A stretch of DNA of 64,000 nucleotides from JAFGLZ01 sp964390905 (lineage in GTDB: Bacteria > Planctomycetota > Phycisphaerae > UBA1845 > JAFGLZ01), in the NCBI GenBank assembly GCA_964390905.1, contig CAYMLO010000025.1, forward strand, positions 1-64,000. Direction: 5' to 3'. This document shows positions 9,384-18,101 of the stretch, one piece after another (within the stretch, counting starts at the first letter, position 1; the number at the start of each line of letters is the position of its first letter). A program made the translations under genes and the position numbers. The notes under the pieces are model-generated. The model was given only the letters and a program-made list of their open reading frames with translations, did no database searches and was not told the DNA's origin.

Positions 9384-9429
9384 CCCCCTCTCCCCCAAGC
9401 CGGCTGAAGCCGGCTTGGGGGAGAGGGGG
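9384..9429. repeat. 22-bp perfect hairpin with GA loop
   Basis: A perfect 22-bp inverted repeat (9384-9405 with 9408-9429) with only GA between the arms, so GGCTGAAGCC sits at the tip. No T tract follows. It is the strongest palindrome in the window and the centre of a hairpin cluster; REP-like function is an inference. Confidence 0.9.
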
Positions 9430-9450
9430 GGTAAGGGGCGATCCGCCCAC

Positions 9451-9470
9451 GCCCGGGCTGAAGCCCGGGC
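9451..9470. repeat. 9-bp perfect hairpin with GA loop
   Basis: Arms 9451-9459 and 9462-9470 are perfectly complementary around GA, with the same CT-GA-AG tip as the 9384 hairpin. It is followed by CTAACGGGGG, matching the inverse of the sequence at 9331-9337. Confidence 0.85.
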
Positions 9471-9481
9471 CTAACGGGGGC

Positions 9482-9498
9482 GCCGGCTGAAGGCCGGC
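9482..9498. repeat. GCCGGC-TGAAG-GCCGGC hairpin
   Basis: Two GCCGGC arms (9482-9487 and 9493-9498) flank TGAAG. It is a third member of the CTGAAG hairpin group. Confidence 0.65.
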
Positions 9499-9540
9499 TG
9501 CCGGCTGTCAACGAGCCGACCACGACGTCCCCGTGACGCA

Positions 9541-9580
9541 ACGCAAGGCAACGCAGGGCAACGCAAGCCAGCGCAATGCA
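9541..9580. repeat. Four imperfect 10-bp tandem repeats
   Basis: Four consecutive decamers related to ACGCAAGGCA, differing by one to three bases each; a partial copy precedes at about 9536. They lie just 3' of the hairpin cluster and upstream of the plus-strand gene at 9723. Confidence 0.8.
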
Positions 9581-9722
9581 GTCTGGGGAACATCGCTTCG
9601 CTAGAGCCCTCCTACCGAGAATGGCGCTGGGTTACAAGATGGGGTTTGCGATGCGAGGTCACCTCGCACGCGCTCCCGAGACGTGGCCCCGCTTGAAGGG
9701 GCCGCTGGCGGGCAGGTAGAGT

Positions 9723-11639
9723 GTGCGTGTGACACGGCCCCGACGACGACGCGCGCGACCAGGCGCCCCGCCTACCGCGAGACTGGAGACGAGGCACGCG
9801 TCACAGCGCGCCGGCCAGACCCGTCTGCTGGTCGGTCTGGTGATCGTCGTCGTCTGCCTCGTCGCACTGGCCCACTGGCCGGCCCTGTCGGCCAGAACGC
9901 TCACGTTCGACGACAACCAATACCTGACCGAGAACGCGCTGGTTCAGCACCCGAGCTTCTCGTCGCTGGGGCGGTTTCTGGGCGAGGTGCTCGAGCCGTC
10001 CACCGTCCGGGGCTACTACCAGCCGCTGACCATGATCTCTTTGATGCTGGACCACGCCTTGGGCGGCCGGGTGGACGACCTGCGACCGTTCCATCGGACG
10101 AGCCTCGTCTTGCACGTCGCCAACACTGCCCTGGTGGTCGTGTTCCTCTACCTGCTGTTCGGCCATCCGTGGGCGGCGGCGATGACGGGATTGCTGTATG
10201 GCGTGCACCCGATGACGGTCGAGCCGATCCCGTGGGTGGGCGAGCGCAAGACGCTCCTGACGACGTTCTTCGCGCTGTGGTGCCTGGTCTTGTACGTCCG
10301 TTACGCGCGGACCGAGCGCTGGGGATGCTACGCCGGCGCCATGATCGCGTACGTGCTGGCGTTGATGTCCAAACCGACCAGCACGCCGCTGCCGGTCTTG
10401 CTGTTGTTGCTGGACACCTGGCCCGGTCGGCGGCTGGGCCGGCGGGCGATCGTCGAGAAGATCCCGTTTTTCGTCATCGGGGGGATCTCGGCGATCATCA
10501 CCTACATATCGCAGGCCCGGACGGCCGCCGTCGCAACGCCGAGCGAATACGCGTCCAGCGTCGTGCCGCTGACGCTCTGCCACAACATCGTCTTCTACCC
10601 GTACAAGATGCTCCGACCCGTCAATCTGTCGTCGCACTATCCTTACCCCGAGCCCTTTGACCTGTCCCAGCCGATGGTCCTGGCTGGCGTGATCGGCACG
10701 TGCGTACTGATTCTGGCATTGCTGCTCTCGTGGCGACGGACCCGGGCGCTACTGGTGGGGTGGCTGTTCTTCTTCGTGGCGATCTTCCCAACGATGGGCG
10801 TGATTGGGTTCACCCACACGATCGCGTCAGACAAGTACGCGTATCTGCCGTCGATTGGCCTCTTGCTGCCCCTGGCGTGGGTCATGAAGGGCATCTGGGG
10901 CGACGCAGCCGGGCGTTCGAGGGCGGCGGCGAGGCGGTACGGCCTGGCCGCGGCGGTCCTCGTCGTAGCCGTGTTGGAGATCGTCGCCACACGCAGCCAG
11001 TTGGTTCACTGGCGGGACACGGAGGGGCACTTCCGGTACATGCTGACGCTGGCCCCGGAGGTCCGCGTGCTCCACTCGGGGCTGGCGGATGCCCTGCGAA
11101 CCGATGCGATCGCGTTGATGCGCGCGTCGAAGGGCCCCACGCCGCAGTCACAGGCCCTCGTGGCCGAGGCGATCGAGCACTACCGAAAAGCGCTCGTGCC
11201 CAAGCAGGACTCGCCGTTCGGCCGGAACGACCTGTTGACCTGCTCGGTCCGCAACAATCTGGGGAACCTGCTGGCGCAGCAGCGGAAGCTCGACGAGGCC
11301 ATTGCGAACTGGCGCTACGTGCTTCGCATGAACCCGAGGCACTACAACGCGCACAACAACATCGGGATCGCGCTGGCCTGGCAGGGCAAGTCTGACGAGG
11401 CGATCCGGCACTATCGCGAGGCCCTGTCCATTCGGTCGGACCTGCCGGAGACGCACGCCAACCTGGGCATCGAGCTGGCCAGGCGAGGCGAACTCGATCT
11501 GGCGATCCAGCACTTCACCGAAGCCCTGCGGCTCAAGCCGGGGTTCGAGTTGGCGATGCGGAACCTGAAGGCGGCGCTTGCGCGCCAAGGAAGAAGCGAA
11601 CAGGACATCCGTGCCTATCTGCGTTCGCTTGGACCCTAG
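9723..11639 (+). CDS. TMTC-like polytopic membrane protein with TPR tail
   Basis: 638-aa protein with a basic N-terminus, about ten membrane helices (residues ~32-430) and a periplasmic-side TPR array (~470-620) with consensus-like repeats such as EAIRHYREALSI. An early FDDNQY motif in the first loop matches the Asp-Asp/Asp-Glu region of GT-C-fold glycosyltransferases, and the layout is that of TMTC-type O-mannosyltransferase-like proteins, which are common in planctomycetes. A role in protein glycosylation is an inference. The start is GTG (9723, or 9729); there is no ATG near. A second member of the same family lies at 13474-15486 on the opposite strand. Confidence 0.7.
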   Translation: MRVTRPRRRRARPGAPPTARLETRHASQRAGQTRLLVGLVIVVVCLVALAHWPALSARTLTFDDNQYLTENALVQHPSFSSLGRFLGEVLEPSTVRGYYQPLTMISLMLDHALGGRVDDLRPFHRTSLVLHVANTALVVVFLYLLFGHPWAAAMTGLLYGVHPMTVEPIPWVGERKTLLTTFFALWCLVLYVRYARTERWGCYAGAMIAYVLALMSKPTSTPLPVLLLLLDTWPGRRLGRRAIVEKIPFFVIGGISAIITYISQARTAAVATPSEYASSVVPLTLCHNIVFYPYKMLRPVNLSSHYPYPEPFDLSQPMVLAGVIGTCVLILALLLSWRRTRALLVGWLFFFVAIFPTMGVIGFTHTIASDKYAYLPSIGLLLPLAWVMKGIWGDAAGRSRAAARRYGLAAAVLVVAVLEIVATRSQLVHWRDTEGHFRYMLTLAPEVRVLHSGLADALRTDAIALMRASKGPTPQSQALVAEAIEHYRKALVPKQDSPFGRNDLLTCSVRNNLGNLLAQQRKLDEAIANWRYVLRMNPRHYNAHNNIGIALAWQGKSDEAIRHYREALSIRSDLPETHANLGIELARRGELDLAIQHFTEALRLKPGFELAMRNLKAALARQGRSEQDIRAYLRSLGP

Positions 11640-11708
11640 CGGCTCGGGCAACCACGTTCAGAGCCGAGACAACGCCACGATCTGCTGGATGCGCTCGAAG
11701 GCGGAAGC

Positions 11709-11736
11709 TTGACGCTTGGGGCGGGGGGCCTACAAG
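11709..11736 (+). promoter_or_regulatory. Candidate promoter of the BNR-4 gene
   Basis: TTGACG (11709-11714) and TACAAG (11731-11736) are separated by 16 bases, matching sigma-70 hexamers at 5/6 and 4/6. The start would be near 11743, about 50 bases before ATG 11795. Confidence 0.4.
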
Positions 11737-11794
11737 GGGTAGGCGGTGAGTCGGGGGTCAGCCCAAGACGGCGGACGATCATTGGCGGACGGCC

Positions 11795-13201
11795 ATGGAG
11801 CATACGATGCACTACAGCTCAGGTGACGTGTTCAAGGGACTTCTGCTGACGTGTCTGCTGTGCGCCCTTGGCGGGCCTCAGACCAGGGGGGACGATCCTA
11901 CCGGGCCGTGGCGTCTGCGGGATCGGATCATCGTCGACCGGGAGGCGTGGGGGTGGAACTGGTCCAGCTGGGATCAGGAGAAGATCGTTACGTTTGGCGA
12001 CTACCAGTACACCGTCTACTGGGACGCGGATAAGGTGCTCGTGCTGGTCCGCAGGAACCTTCGTGGTGGCGGCTTCCAGAGGCTTCGTCTGGCCAAGTTC
12101 ACCTTGACCAACAACGACCGCCATCGCAACACGTGTCTGGGCGTCAGTCCCGCCGACGGCAGGCTGCACCTGTCATGGGACCATCACAACGACCCGCTGC
12201 GGTACTCGAAGAGTCGTGCCGGCTTTCTGACCGAACCGCCCGTCAAGATCAGCGCCAGTGACATCGAACCGGCCCAGCCCATGCTCGCCGATCGCAAGCT
12301 CGAGTCTCGGGTGACCTACCCCAGGTTTCTGACCGACCGCAAGGGGCATCTGTTGTTGATCTACCGCGTCGGCGCCAGCGGCAACGGCCACCACTACCTG
12401 CACCGGTACGATCCGAAGCAGGCCAAGTGGTTCCGGTTGGGCATGGCCTTTAGCGCGCGCGGTCTCTACGCGCCCTGGAACAACAGCAAGTCGCGATGCG
12501 CCTACTTCCATGACCTGCTGTTCGACCGACGCAACCGGCTTCACGTGACGTGGGTCTACCGGGAAACAGGTGCGTCGTGGGCCAGCAATCACGACCTGCA
12601 CTACGCCTACAGCGACGATGGGGGCTTGACGTGGCACAGCAACGCTCGCGAGAAGATCGCCGATCTCGCCGCCGGCGATCCGATCGAGCTGGCCGACCCG
12701 GGCATCGTCGTCTGCAAGATCCCCGTCTACTCGTGGCTCATGAACGCCGGATGCATGGCGCTGGATTCAAAGGACCGGCCGCACGTGGTGACGTTCAGGT
12801 TGCCCACCCGCTACCATCCCGAGAAGCTCAAGCACAGCCCACCCGCCGACATCCGCGGGCGGATATGCTTCTACCACTACTGGCGTGACGGGGACGGGAC
12901 GTGGCACGTAGGTGGCCCCGTCGACCCGCACGGTTCGTTGACGAAGCGTCCCGACGTGGTCTTCGACCGGCGCGACACGCTGCACTTCTTCTACACCACG
13001 AAGCAGGGCTTTCGCTGCATGACCTCTGCCGCCGACGACCGGTGGGGCAACTGGTCGAGTCATCTGATGACGAGCCCGGAGTGGGCCGCCAACGACGCGA
13101 CGAAGCATGACCGCATCCGCTGGCGGGAGAAGAGTATCCTATCGCTCACCGCAAGGCTCGAGCCGAAAGGCTTCGCCATCCTCGACTTCGTGCTGGAGTA
13201 G
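11795..13201 (+). CDS. Secreted BNR-4 repeat protein (seven-bladed propeller)
   Basis: 468-aa exported protein with a signal peptide (about residues 1-32; ATG 11795 or 11807) and a BNR_4-type beta-propeller: Asp-box-like strands, a LHLSWDHHNDPLRYS segment and WASNHDLHYAYSDDGG. BNR_4 domains occur in polysaccharide lyases (ulvan lyase PL24/PL25-type and relatives) and in uncharacterised planctomycete enzymes. A polysaccharide-degrading role fits the GH-rich neighbourhood, but catalytic residues cannot be assigned by eye. It is monocistronic; a hairpin follows the stop. Confidence 0.7.
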   Translation: MEHTMHYSSGDVFKGLLLTCLLCALGGPQTRGDDPTGPWRLRDRIIVDREAWGWNWSSWDQEKIVTFGDYQYTVYWDADKVLVLVRRNLRGGGFQRLRLAKFTLTNNDRHRNTCLGVSPADGRLHLSWDHHNDPLRYSKSRAGFLTEPPVKISASDIEPAQPMLADRKLESRVTYPRFLTDRKGHLLLIYRVGASGNGHHYLHRYDPKQAKWFRLGMAFSARGLYAPWNNSKSRCAYFHDLLFDRRNRLHVTWVYRETGASWASNHDLHYAYSDDGGLTWHSNAREKIADLAAGDPIELADPGIVVCKIPVYSWLMNAGCMALDSKDRPHVVTFRLPTRYHPEKLKHSPPADIRGRICFYHYWRDGDGTWHVGGPVDPHGSLTKRPDVVFDRRDTLHFFYTTKQGFRCMTSAADDRWGNWSSHLMTSPEWAANDATKHDRIRWREKSILSLTARLEPKGFAILDFVLE

Positions 13202-13213
13202 CACCGGCGAAAG

Positions 13214-13234
13214 ACTGGCGGGCAAGCCGCCAGT
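13214..13234. terminator. Hairpin after the BNR-4 gene
   Basis: A perfect 8-bp stem (13214-13221 with 13227-13234) with a 5-base loop begins 13 bases after the stop at 13201. No T tract is present. The rest of the ~270-base convergent gap holds no gene that I can see. Confidence 0.45.
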
Positions 13235-13473
13235 GGCACCCCCCTCAGACGGTTGGATGGGTGCGCTACTTCTGAAGAGGCGGGGCACCCAGCGTTTAGC
13301 CGTTCGCAGAATGCTCGCTTCGCTGCTCCCGGGGTGCGAGTATCCTCTATCGCCTCGTGACGCACCCGGGTGCTCGCCTTGTCCTGTAGGAACATTTGAC
13401 GATCCCCCAGGACTTCAGGGACTGTCGACGTGGGCCTCAGATGAGGATACTACGCGGGATCGGCCACGGTGAT

Positions 13474-15486
13474 CTACTTGTCAGAACTGCCGCCGAGCGG
13501 ACCACGCGACCCCATCGTGCTGGGGTTCCTGGTACGAGGGCAGGTGGCCGCGGCGGAGGTGGGCGTGGTCAGTTGCTCAAGCCGCTGTTGGAAGCGGGGG
13601 TACAGCGGATGTCGTTTGTCTCCGACGGCCAGGGCGCGACTGATGAGTTGGGCAGCCCGATCGCGCCGCCCCTGCGCCATATACACGCCGGCAGCGGTAT
13701 CGAGGACCACCAGATTGTCCGGAGCGAACTGCATCGCGCGCTCGATATGCTCAGCCGCTGACTCCAGGTCACGCAGCGGCGGGTCGGCAGCCGCCAGCAG
13801 ATAGGCCAGGTTATTGAGGGCTGCAAGATGGGTCGGCACGATCTGAAGCACCTGCCTGTAGGCACGAATCGCCCGGTCCGGCTGGCCCAGTTGCGCATAG
13901 CATTGGCCCAGACAAAACATGGGCATCATGCGCAACGGCCCGCGCTGGAGATCGAGCGCACGCCGGAACTCCGTAGCGGCTTGCTCGAACCGTCGCAGAC
14001 CGGCCAGCTGTTCCCCCAGCATGAAATGATCCCCCCAGTAACCGTCGTAGATGGCAAGGGCCCGCTCCATGCACTCGACCGCCTTGTCGAGCTGGCCGGC
14101 CTCTTGGTAGGCCTTGGCCAGACCTGACCAGCATCGGTTGCTGTTGGGACAAGCCCGCACGCTCTGTTGCCAGAGTGTCAACCCATCGTGCCACTGTGCG
14201 TTCCGGCGCATCGTCAAGCCGGCGTTGAAGATGAGGACTGCGACAAACGGTAGCGCGATGATAGCACGCCACATGCGTCCGGTTCCGCGAGCCAGTCGCC
14301 AGAACAAAGCGCCAAACCCCCAAGACCACGCTACCGAAGGCAGGTAGATCAGCCGCTCCGCAAAGGCCGTACCGATCACGATCACGGTGTTGCTGATCAG
14401 GCTGTACGTGATGACGAAGAAGCCGGCCAATCCGACGGCCAGGCGCCAGTCCCGTGTCTGCCCAGCCCGCCTGATGAGGTAGAGGACGACACCAATGCCC
14501 GCCAACCATGCCAGCCCGACGAGTACGGATCCGTCCGTCAAAGTCCGAACGACCGGGATCTGGTTGTAGCTGTAGTCGCAGCTCAGCGGGTGAGGCCACG
14601 CCAATAGGTTCAGGTACTTCCCGACCAGGCCAATCCCTGTGATTAGCCGAGCTGCCAGATCTGCGTGCCCCAACGGGTTGTCGATGATCAGTACCGATGC
14701 CCCTGGACGGTGCAGTCGACCGAGGACCGCGTAGCGCAGAGAGAGGACCACAGCACAAGCGGCTGCGACAGACAGCGCGACCCCCGCTTGGCGCGCTGCT
14801 GTGCGGGACCTGTCTTGGGGCAGTCGGGCATGACGATCCCAGGCCCACCAACGCCAGATCAGGCAGCACACCACCAGCGGCAGGACGAGGAACCCGCTCT
14901 CCTTGGACAGCAGCGCCATCGTCGACAGGCCTACCACCGCTGCGCACCCTAGCAGCCCACGGTCAACGACGGGGATCCGACCGAGGAACAGGCAGATCAC
15001 CGAAAGCAGAAGCAGGGTCACGGCCATATCAGCCCGGCCAACGATGGTCACCACCGCCTCGGTATGGACTGCGTGCACCGCGAAAAGCATCGCACCGAAC
15101 CATGCACCCAATGCGTGAATGCCCAACCGCAGCGAGAGCAGATACACGGCGACGGATACGCCTGCATGGAAGAACACGTTGACGATTCGGTATCCCCAGG
15201 GATGGCTGCCGGTAAGCGTGTGATTGACCAGGAAGCTCAATGTGGTCAGTGGTCGGTAGATGGGATCTTGGGCCAGGTCCTGCCAATATGGCCTCGTGAA
15301 GATGAGCGGCCAGAATCGTGGGTCCGTTGCCCGAGCATCATCCAGAACGAGCGTCTGGTCATCGCGAAGCAACGGGTTGTGCAGGCTGTTGGCGTAGATG
15401 GCCGCGCAGACCATCGCCACGCTGATCATCGCACACGCATCGTACCAACGAACAGCGACCAAGGGCCCTGGCGCGTCTCGAATCAT
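13474..15486 (-). CDS. TMTC-like polytopic membrane protein with TPR tail (second copy)
   Basis: 670-aa protein with about ten membrane helices (~18-410), a first-loop LLRDDQT motif (Asp-Asp) and Tyr-Arg-Pro-Leu-Thr as in TMTC/GT-C proteins, and four or so TPR units (~430-640) with the AYRQVLQIVPTHLAALNNLA pattern. Inferred role: transfer of a sugar from a polyprenyl-phosphate donor to exported proteins. ATG 15486 is preferred; the frame continues open upstream across the antisense of nothing recognisable and out of the aldo/keto reductase frame, so longer starts are artefacts. It lies 146 bases downstream of the aldo/keto reductase, possibly the same transcript. The C-terminal 35 residues are low complexity. 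Confidence 0.7.
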   Translation of the reverse strand: MIRDAPGPLVAVRWYDACAMISVAMVCAAIYANSLHNPLLRDDQTLVLDDARATDPRFWPLIFTRPYWQDLAQDPIYRPLTTLSFLVNHTLTGSHPWGYRIVNVFFHAGVSVAVYLLSLRLGIHALGAWFGAMLFAVHAVHTEAVVTIVGRADMAVTLLLLSVICLFLGRIPVVDRGLLGCAAVVGLSTMALLSKESGFLVLPLVVCCLIWRWWAWDRHARLPQDRSRTAARQAGVALSVAAACAVVLSLRYAVLGRLHRPGASVLIIDNPLGHADLAARLITGIGLVGKYLNLLAWPHPLSCDYSYNQIPVVRTLTDGSVLVGLAWLAGIGVVLYLIRRAGQTRDWRLAVGLAGFFVITYSLISNTVIVIGTAFAERLIYLPSVAWSWGFGALFWRLARGTGRMWRAIIALPFVAVLIFNAGLTMRRNAQWHDGLTLWQQSVRACPNSNRCWSGLAKAYQEAGQLDKAVECMERALAIYDGYWGDHFMLGEQLAGLRRFEQAATEFRRALDLQRGPLRMMPMFCLGQCYAQLGQPDRAIRAYRQVLQIVPTHLAALNNLAYLLAAADPPLRDLESAAEHIERAMQFAPDNLVVLDTAAGVYMAQGRRDRAAQLISRALAVGDKRHPLYPRFQQRLEQLTTPTSAAATCPRTRNPSTMGSRGPLGGSSDK

Positions 15487-15632
15487 GAAGAGCGATCCGA
15501 AGGTAAAACGACAGACCAGTTCAAAGGTAGCCCTCGAAGCACGCCGGCACAACCCCAGTCGCCGACGTTCAGCGGGGCTCCATCCCTTCAGCGGCGGGCA
15601 CCCAGGGCGAAACTGACCGACAGAGAATGGTA

Positions 15633-16703
15633 CTAGGTCTCCGTTCTCGCGCCCGGCGCAGGCCGAGGGGGAACGGACGCCGCCGCAGCGATGTTTTCCT
15701 CGAGATGCTTGAAGTTCTGCATGTCGGCGTTCACCACGTCCAACCCGTGTTGGAGGACGTACGCGTAGGAGCGCTGGAACGCGTTGAGGCCGGACGCCAT
15801 GAGCTTCTTGTCGTAGAAGCGGTCGAAGACCGTTGCGTCCCCCTTGCCCAGGGACTTGCTGGGGGTCAGGTGTCTGCCCGCCTTCATCCCGACCAGGCCC
15901 ATCCCGGCCTTGCGGGCCCTGCCCAGAAGAGACTGCAGTTCCGTCAGCGGGGGCGTGCCCTTGGCCAGGTTCTTGGTGTTCCAGTCGTACCACCCGCCGG
16001 GGGTGACGCCAATCATGGCAACGTCGTACCAGCCCGTCTCGATGGCGGCCGTTAGGGTGTTCTGTGTGTTGTTGTGCACGCTGAGCCCGAGGTAGCTCAC
16101 CTTGCCAGCGGCCTTGGCCTTGAGGAAGGCGTTGTAGACCTCCTCGCACCGCACGAGCAACGGGTTGTTGACGGCCATCAGGTAGTAGGCATCGACGCGT
16201 TCGGTCTGGAGGTCCTTGAGGCTTCCATCCATGAATTTGGTCCACATTCTGACCGCCGCCTTGGCCTGCTTTACCGAGAAGGGCTTGCCCCGCACGGGCC
16301 TGACGGGCGCGGGCGCTTTCGAGAAGACCCAGACGTCGTCGCGGTGGGCCTTGAGAAACGGCGCCAGGCTCCGTTCCGAGCCCTTGTAGTAGATGTTGGA
16401 GCCGACGTCGTAGAGGTTGATGCCCGCCTCGAATGCGCGGTCGAGCAGTCGCACCCCCTTGCCCCCCGCCAGGGCGGACCCGCAGCCGAAGACCAATCGG
16501 CTGGACACGACGTTCGTTCGGCCCAGCTTCTGATAGGTCATTGACGGCCGTTTGTTCCGACAGGGCATGCTGTCCGTCTTCGCCGGCGAGGCGTTCGCAT
16601 CCGGCCTCGCCCCAAACAGCCCCTGCCCACCCGCAGCGGCCGCGGCGGAGAGCTTCAGGAACGCGCGCCTGTCGAGTGGGCCGCTGTCGGTATTCGTACT
16701 CAT
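15633..16703 (-). CDS. Tat-exported aldo/keto reductase
   Basis: 356-aa protein with a twin-arginine leader (DRRAFLKLSAAAAAGG) and an aldo/keto reductase TIM barrel. Catalytic candidates are the Asp and Tyr of NLYDVGSNIYYKG, the Lys of WVFSKAP and a His in LSVHNN. Tat export with a folded NAD(P)-dependent enzyme is a recurring planctomycete arrangement, but most of these have no known substrate. No cofactor loop could be assigned with confidence. The gene upstream is divergent, 308 bases away. Confidence 0.8.
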   Translation of the reverse strand: MSTNTDSGPLDRRAFLKLSAAAAAGGQGLFGARPDANASPAKTDSMPCRNKRPSMTYQKLGRTNVVSSRLVFGCGSALAGGKGVRLLDRAFEAGINLYDVGSNIYYKGSERSLAPFLKAHRDDVWVFSKAPAPVRPVRGKPFSVKQAKAAVRMWTKFMDGSLKDLQTERVDAYYLMAVNNPLLVRCEEVYNAFLKAKAAGKVSYLGLSVHNNTQNTLTAAIETGWYDVAMIGVTPGGWYDWNTKNLAKGTPPLTELQSLLGRARKAGMGLVGMKAGRHLTPSKSLGKGDATVFDRFYDKKLMASGLNAFQRSYAYVLQHGLDVVNADMQNFKHLEENIAAAASVPPRPAPGARTET

Positions 16704-17011
16704 AGCGAGACCTCCGAGGTCCGGGTTCCGGGTTCCGGGTTCCGCCTGGCAATGCGCAAGCGGGGCGGACCATCATGAGAGTAGACCACACGGACGACCG
16801 TCGTCAACTGGGGGGCGGAACGCCAGATGCGTTTGGCATCGAGCGCGAACCGGTCTGGGGTCGGAACATATGGTAGACTCTCCTTCATGAGCGGCTGCCG
16901 CCGGCCTGCGGATCCGTCGGGAGGTCTCGCTTGGGAGATGTTCGTATCATGTAGGCGCGAACGCGGTGAGTGGCCACGCGCATCCGCGACGGGTCGCTGA
17001 GGACAGGAACA
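16704..17011. other. Divergent intergenic region
   Basis: Between the aldo/keto reductase (minus) and DUF6599 (plus). It contains a CCGGGTT triple repeat at 16721-16741. A 62-codon minus-strand frame (16700-16888) is open but overlaps the reductase start and has no family resemblance. No clear promoter hexamers. Confidence 0.5.
16721..16741. repeat. CCGGGTT x3 tandem heptamer
   Basis: Three exact copies of CCGGGTT directly upstream of the aldo/keto reductase start. Could be a slippage-prone tract; no function evident. Confidence 0.7.
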
Positions 17012-18037
17012 ATGAGGGTGCGTTCATCGAGGCATAGCTTCGCCGGGCGGGTCGATGTGCTGATGCTGCTCGCGTCGGCCGTTGCGATCGCGCAATCGGC
17101 GTGCTCGCGCGATCAAGTCGCCCGGACGACCGAGAGAGCACCTCAGTCCGCGCGCTCAGTCGGCGCACCAGCGCAAGGTGATGCACCCGGCGCCCGTCCC
17201 CTGCCCGAATGTCTGGCCGACGCCGCGCCCGACGGGTGGACACTGACGGGAGAGGTGGAGCCGTACGGGTCGCAGAACCTGTATGAGAAGATCAATGGTC
17301 TGGCGGAGCTCTTCCTGTCTTACGACGTCATCGGACTGACGTTCGCCAGCTTCGCAGCGTCGGCCGATGCCGACGTCGTCATCGACGTGCACGTATACGA
17401 CATGGGGACGCCGACCCACGCCTTCGGTGTGTTCTCGGTCGAACGATCTGCGGATGAGCCCCCCGTCGACATCGGCCGCGCGGGCTACCGCTCAGACGCC
17501 AACTTCTACGTCTGGAAGGGGCAGTACTACGTCAAAGTCATCGCGTCGGACGCGACGGACACGCTCGCCCGGGCCAGCAGGATGTTGGCCGAGAAGCTCA
17601 CCCGCTCTCTGGTCGATTCCGGTCAGGGCGTCTGGGGTCGGCGGGTCATGCCGCGTGCCAACCAAGAGCCCCGATCCCTGCGGTACTTCCAGGTCGATGC
17701 GATGGGCCTGGATTTCATGCGGAATACCTATACGGCCCGGTACCGGAAAGGCGGCACGGTCGTGGAGGCCTTCCTGTCCCGACGGGATTCGGCTGAAACC
17801 GCACAGCGGGTCGTAGCGGAATACGCGAAGCATGCGCAGAAGTACGGCAAGGGCGTAGAGCGTCTGGAGACAGCCGGTGTGAAGCTCCTGCGGTGCGACA
17901 TGGGCGGGGCGTTCGACGTCGTCTTTAGAAAGGGGCGCTTGGTCGCTGGCGTGGTCGCGGTTGCGGACTCAGACGCAGCCGTGCAGGCTGCAACCAAACT
18001 GTGGACTCAACTGGGTGAAGCGACAGACCCGGACTAA
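17012..18037 (+). CDS. DUF6599-family exported protein
   Basis: 341-aa protein with a signal/lipoprotein-like N-terminus (hydrophobic stretch then SACSRDQ, a possible lipobox Cys). The diagnostic segment LYEKINGLAELFLSYDVIGL, followed by a Tyr-Asp-Met-Gly region, matches the planctomycete DUF6599 family, often annotated only as hypothetical. ATG 17012 is chosen because GAGGACAGG lies just upstream. Function unknown; probably periplasmic. It is followed 64 bases later on the same strand by a Tat-exported protein and a GH28-like enzyme, so the three may form one transcript. Confidence 0.75.
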   Translation: MRVRSSRHSFAGRVDVLMLLASAVAIAQSACSRDQVARTTERAPQSARSVGAPAQGDAPGARPLPECLADAAPDGWTLTGEVEPYGSQNLYEKINGLAELFLSYDVIGLTFASFAASADADVVIDVHVYDMGTPTHAFGVFSVERSADEPPVDIGRAGYRSDANFYVWKGQYYVKVIASDATDTLARASRMLAEKLTRSLVDSGQGVWGRRVMPRANQEPRSLRYFQVDAMGLDFMRNTYTARYRKGGTVVEAFLSRRDSAETAQRVVAEYAKHAQKYGKGVERLETAGVKLLRCDMGGAFDVVFRKGRLVAGVVAVADSDAAVQAATKLWTQLGEATDPD

Positions 18038-18101
18038 TCTCGGACCAGACTCGCGGCACGTGGTTAAACGGCCTCGATCCTGCACAGGAGAATGCTACAA
18101 A

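Larger units (their letters stand above)
9297..9722. other. Repeat-rich intergenic region, no gene
   Basis: About 425 bases between two divergently transcribed genes. It contains a cluster of CTGAAG-centred hairpins (9339-9498) followed by 10-bp tandem repeats (9541-9580). I see no credible coding frame. Promoters for both flanking genes must lie here but are not obvious. Confidence 0.8.

Noticed and set aside
13474..16791. One 1105-codon frame joining the TMTC-like gene with the region of the aldo/keto reductase
   Set aside because: The upstream 430 codons are an out-of-frame shadow of the reductase; ATG 15486 starts the real protein.
16700..16888. 62-codon minus-strand frame upstream of the aldo/keto reductase
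   Set aside because: It overlaps the reductase start, includes the CCGGGTT repeat and has no resemblance to a known protein.
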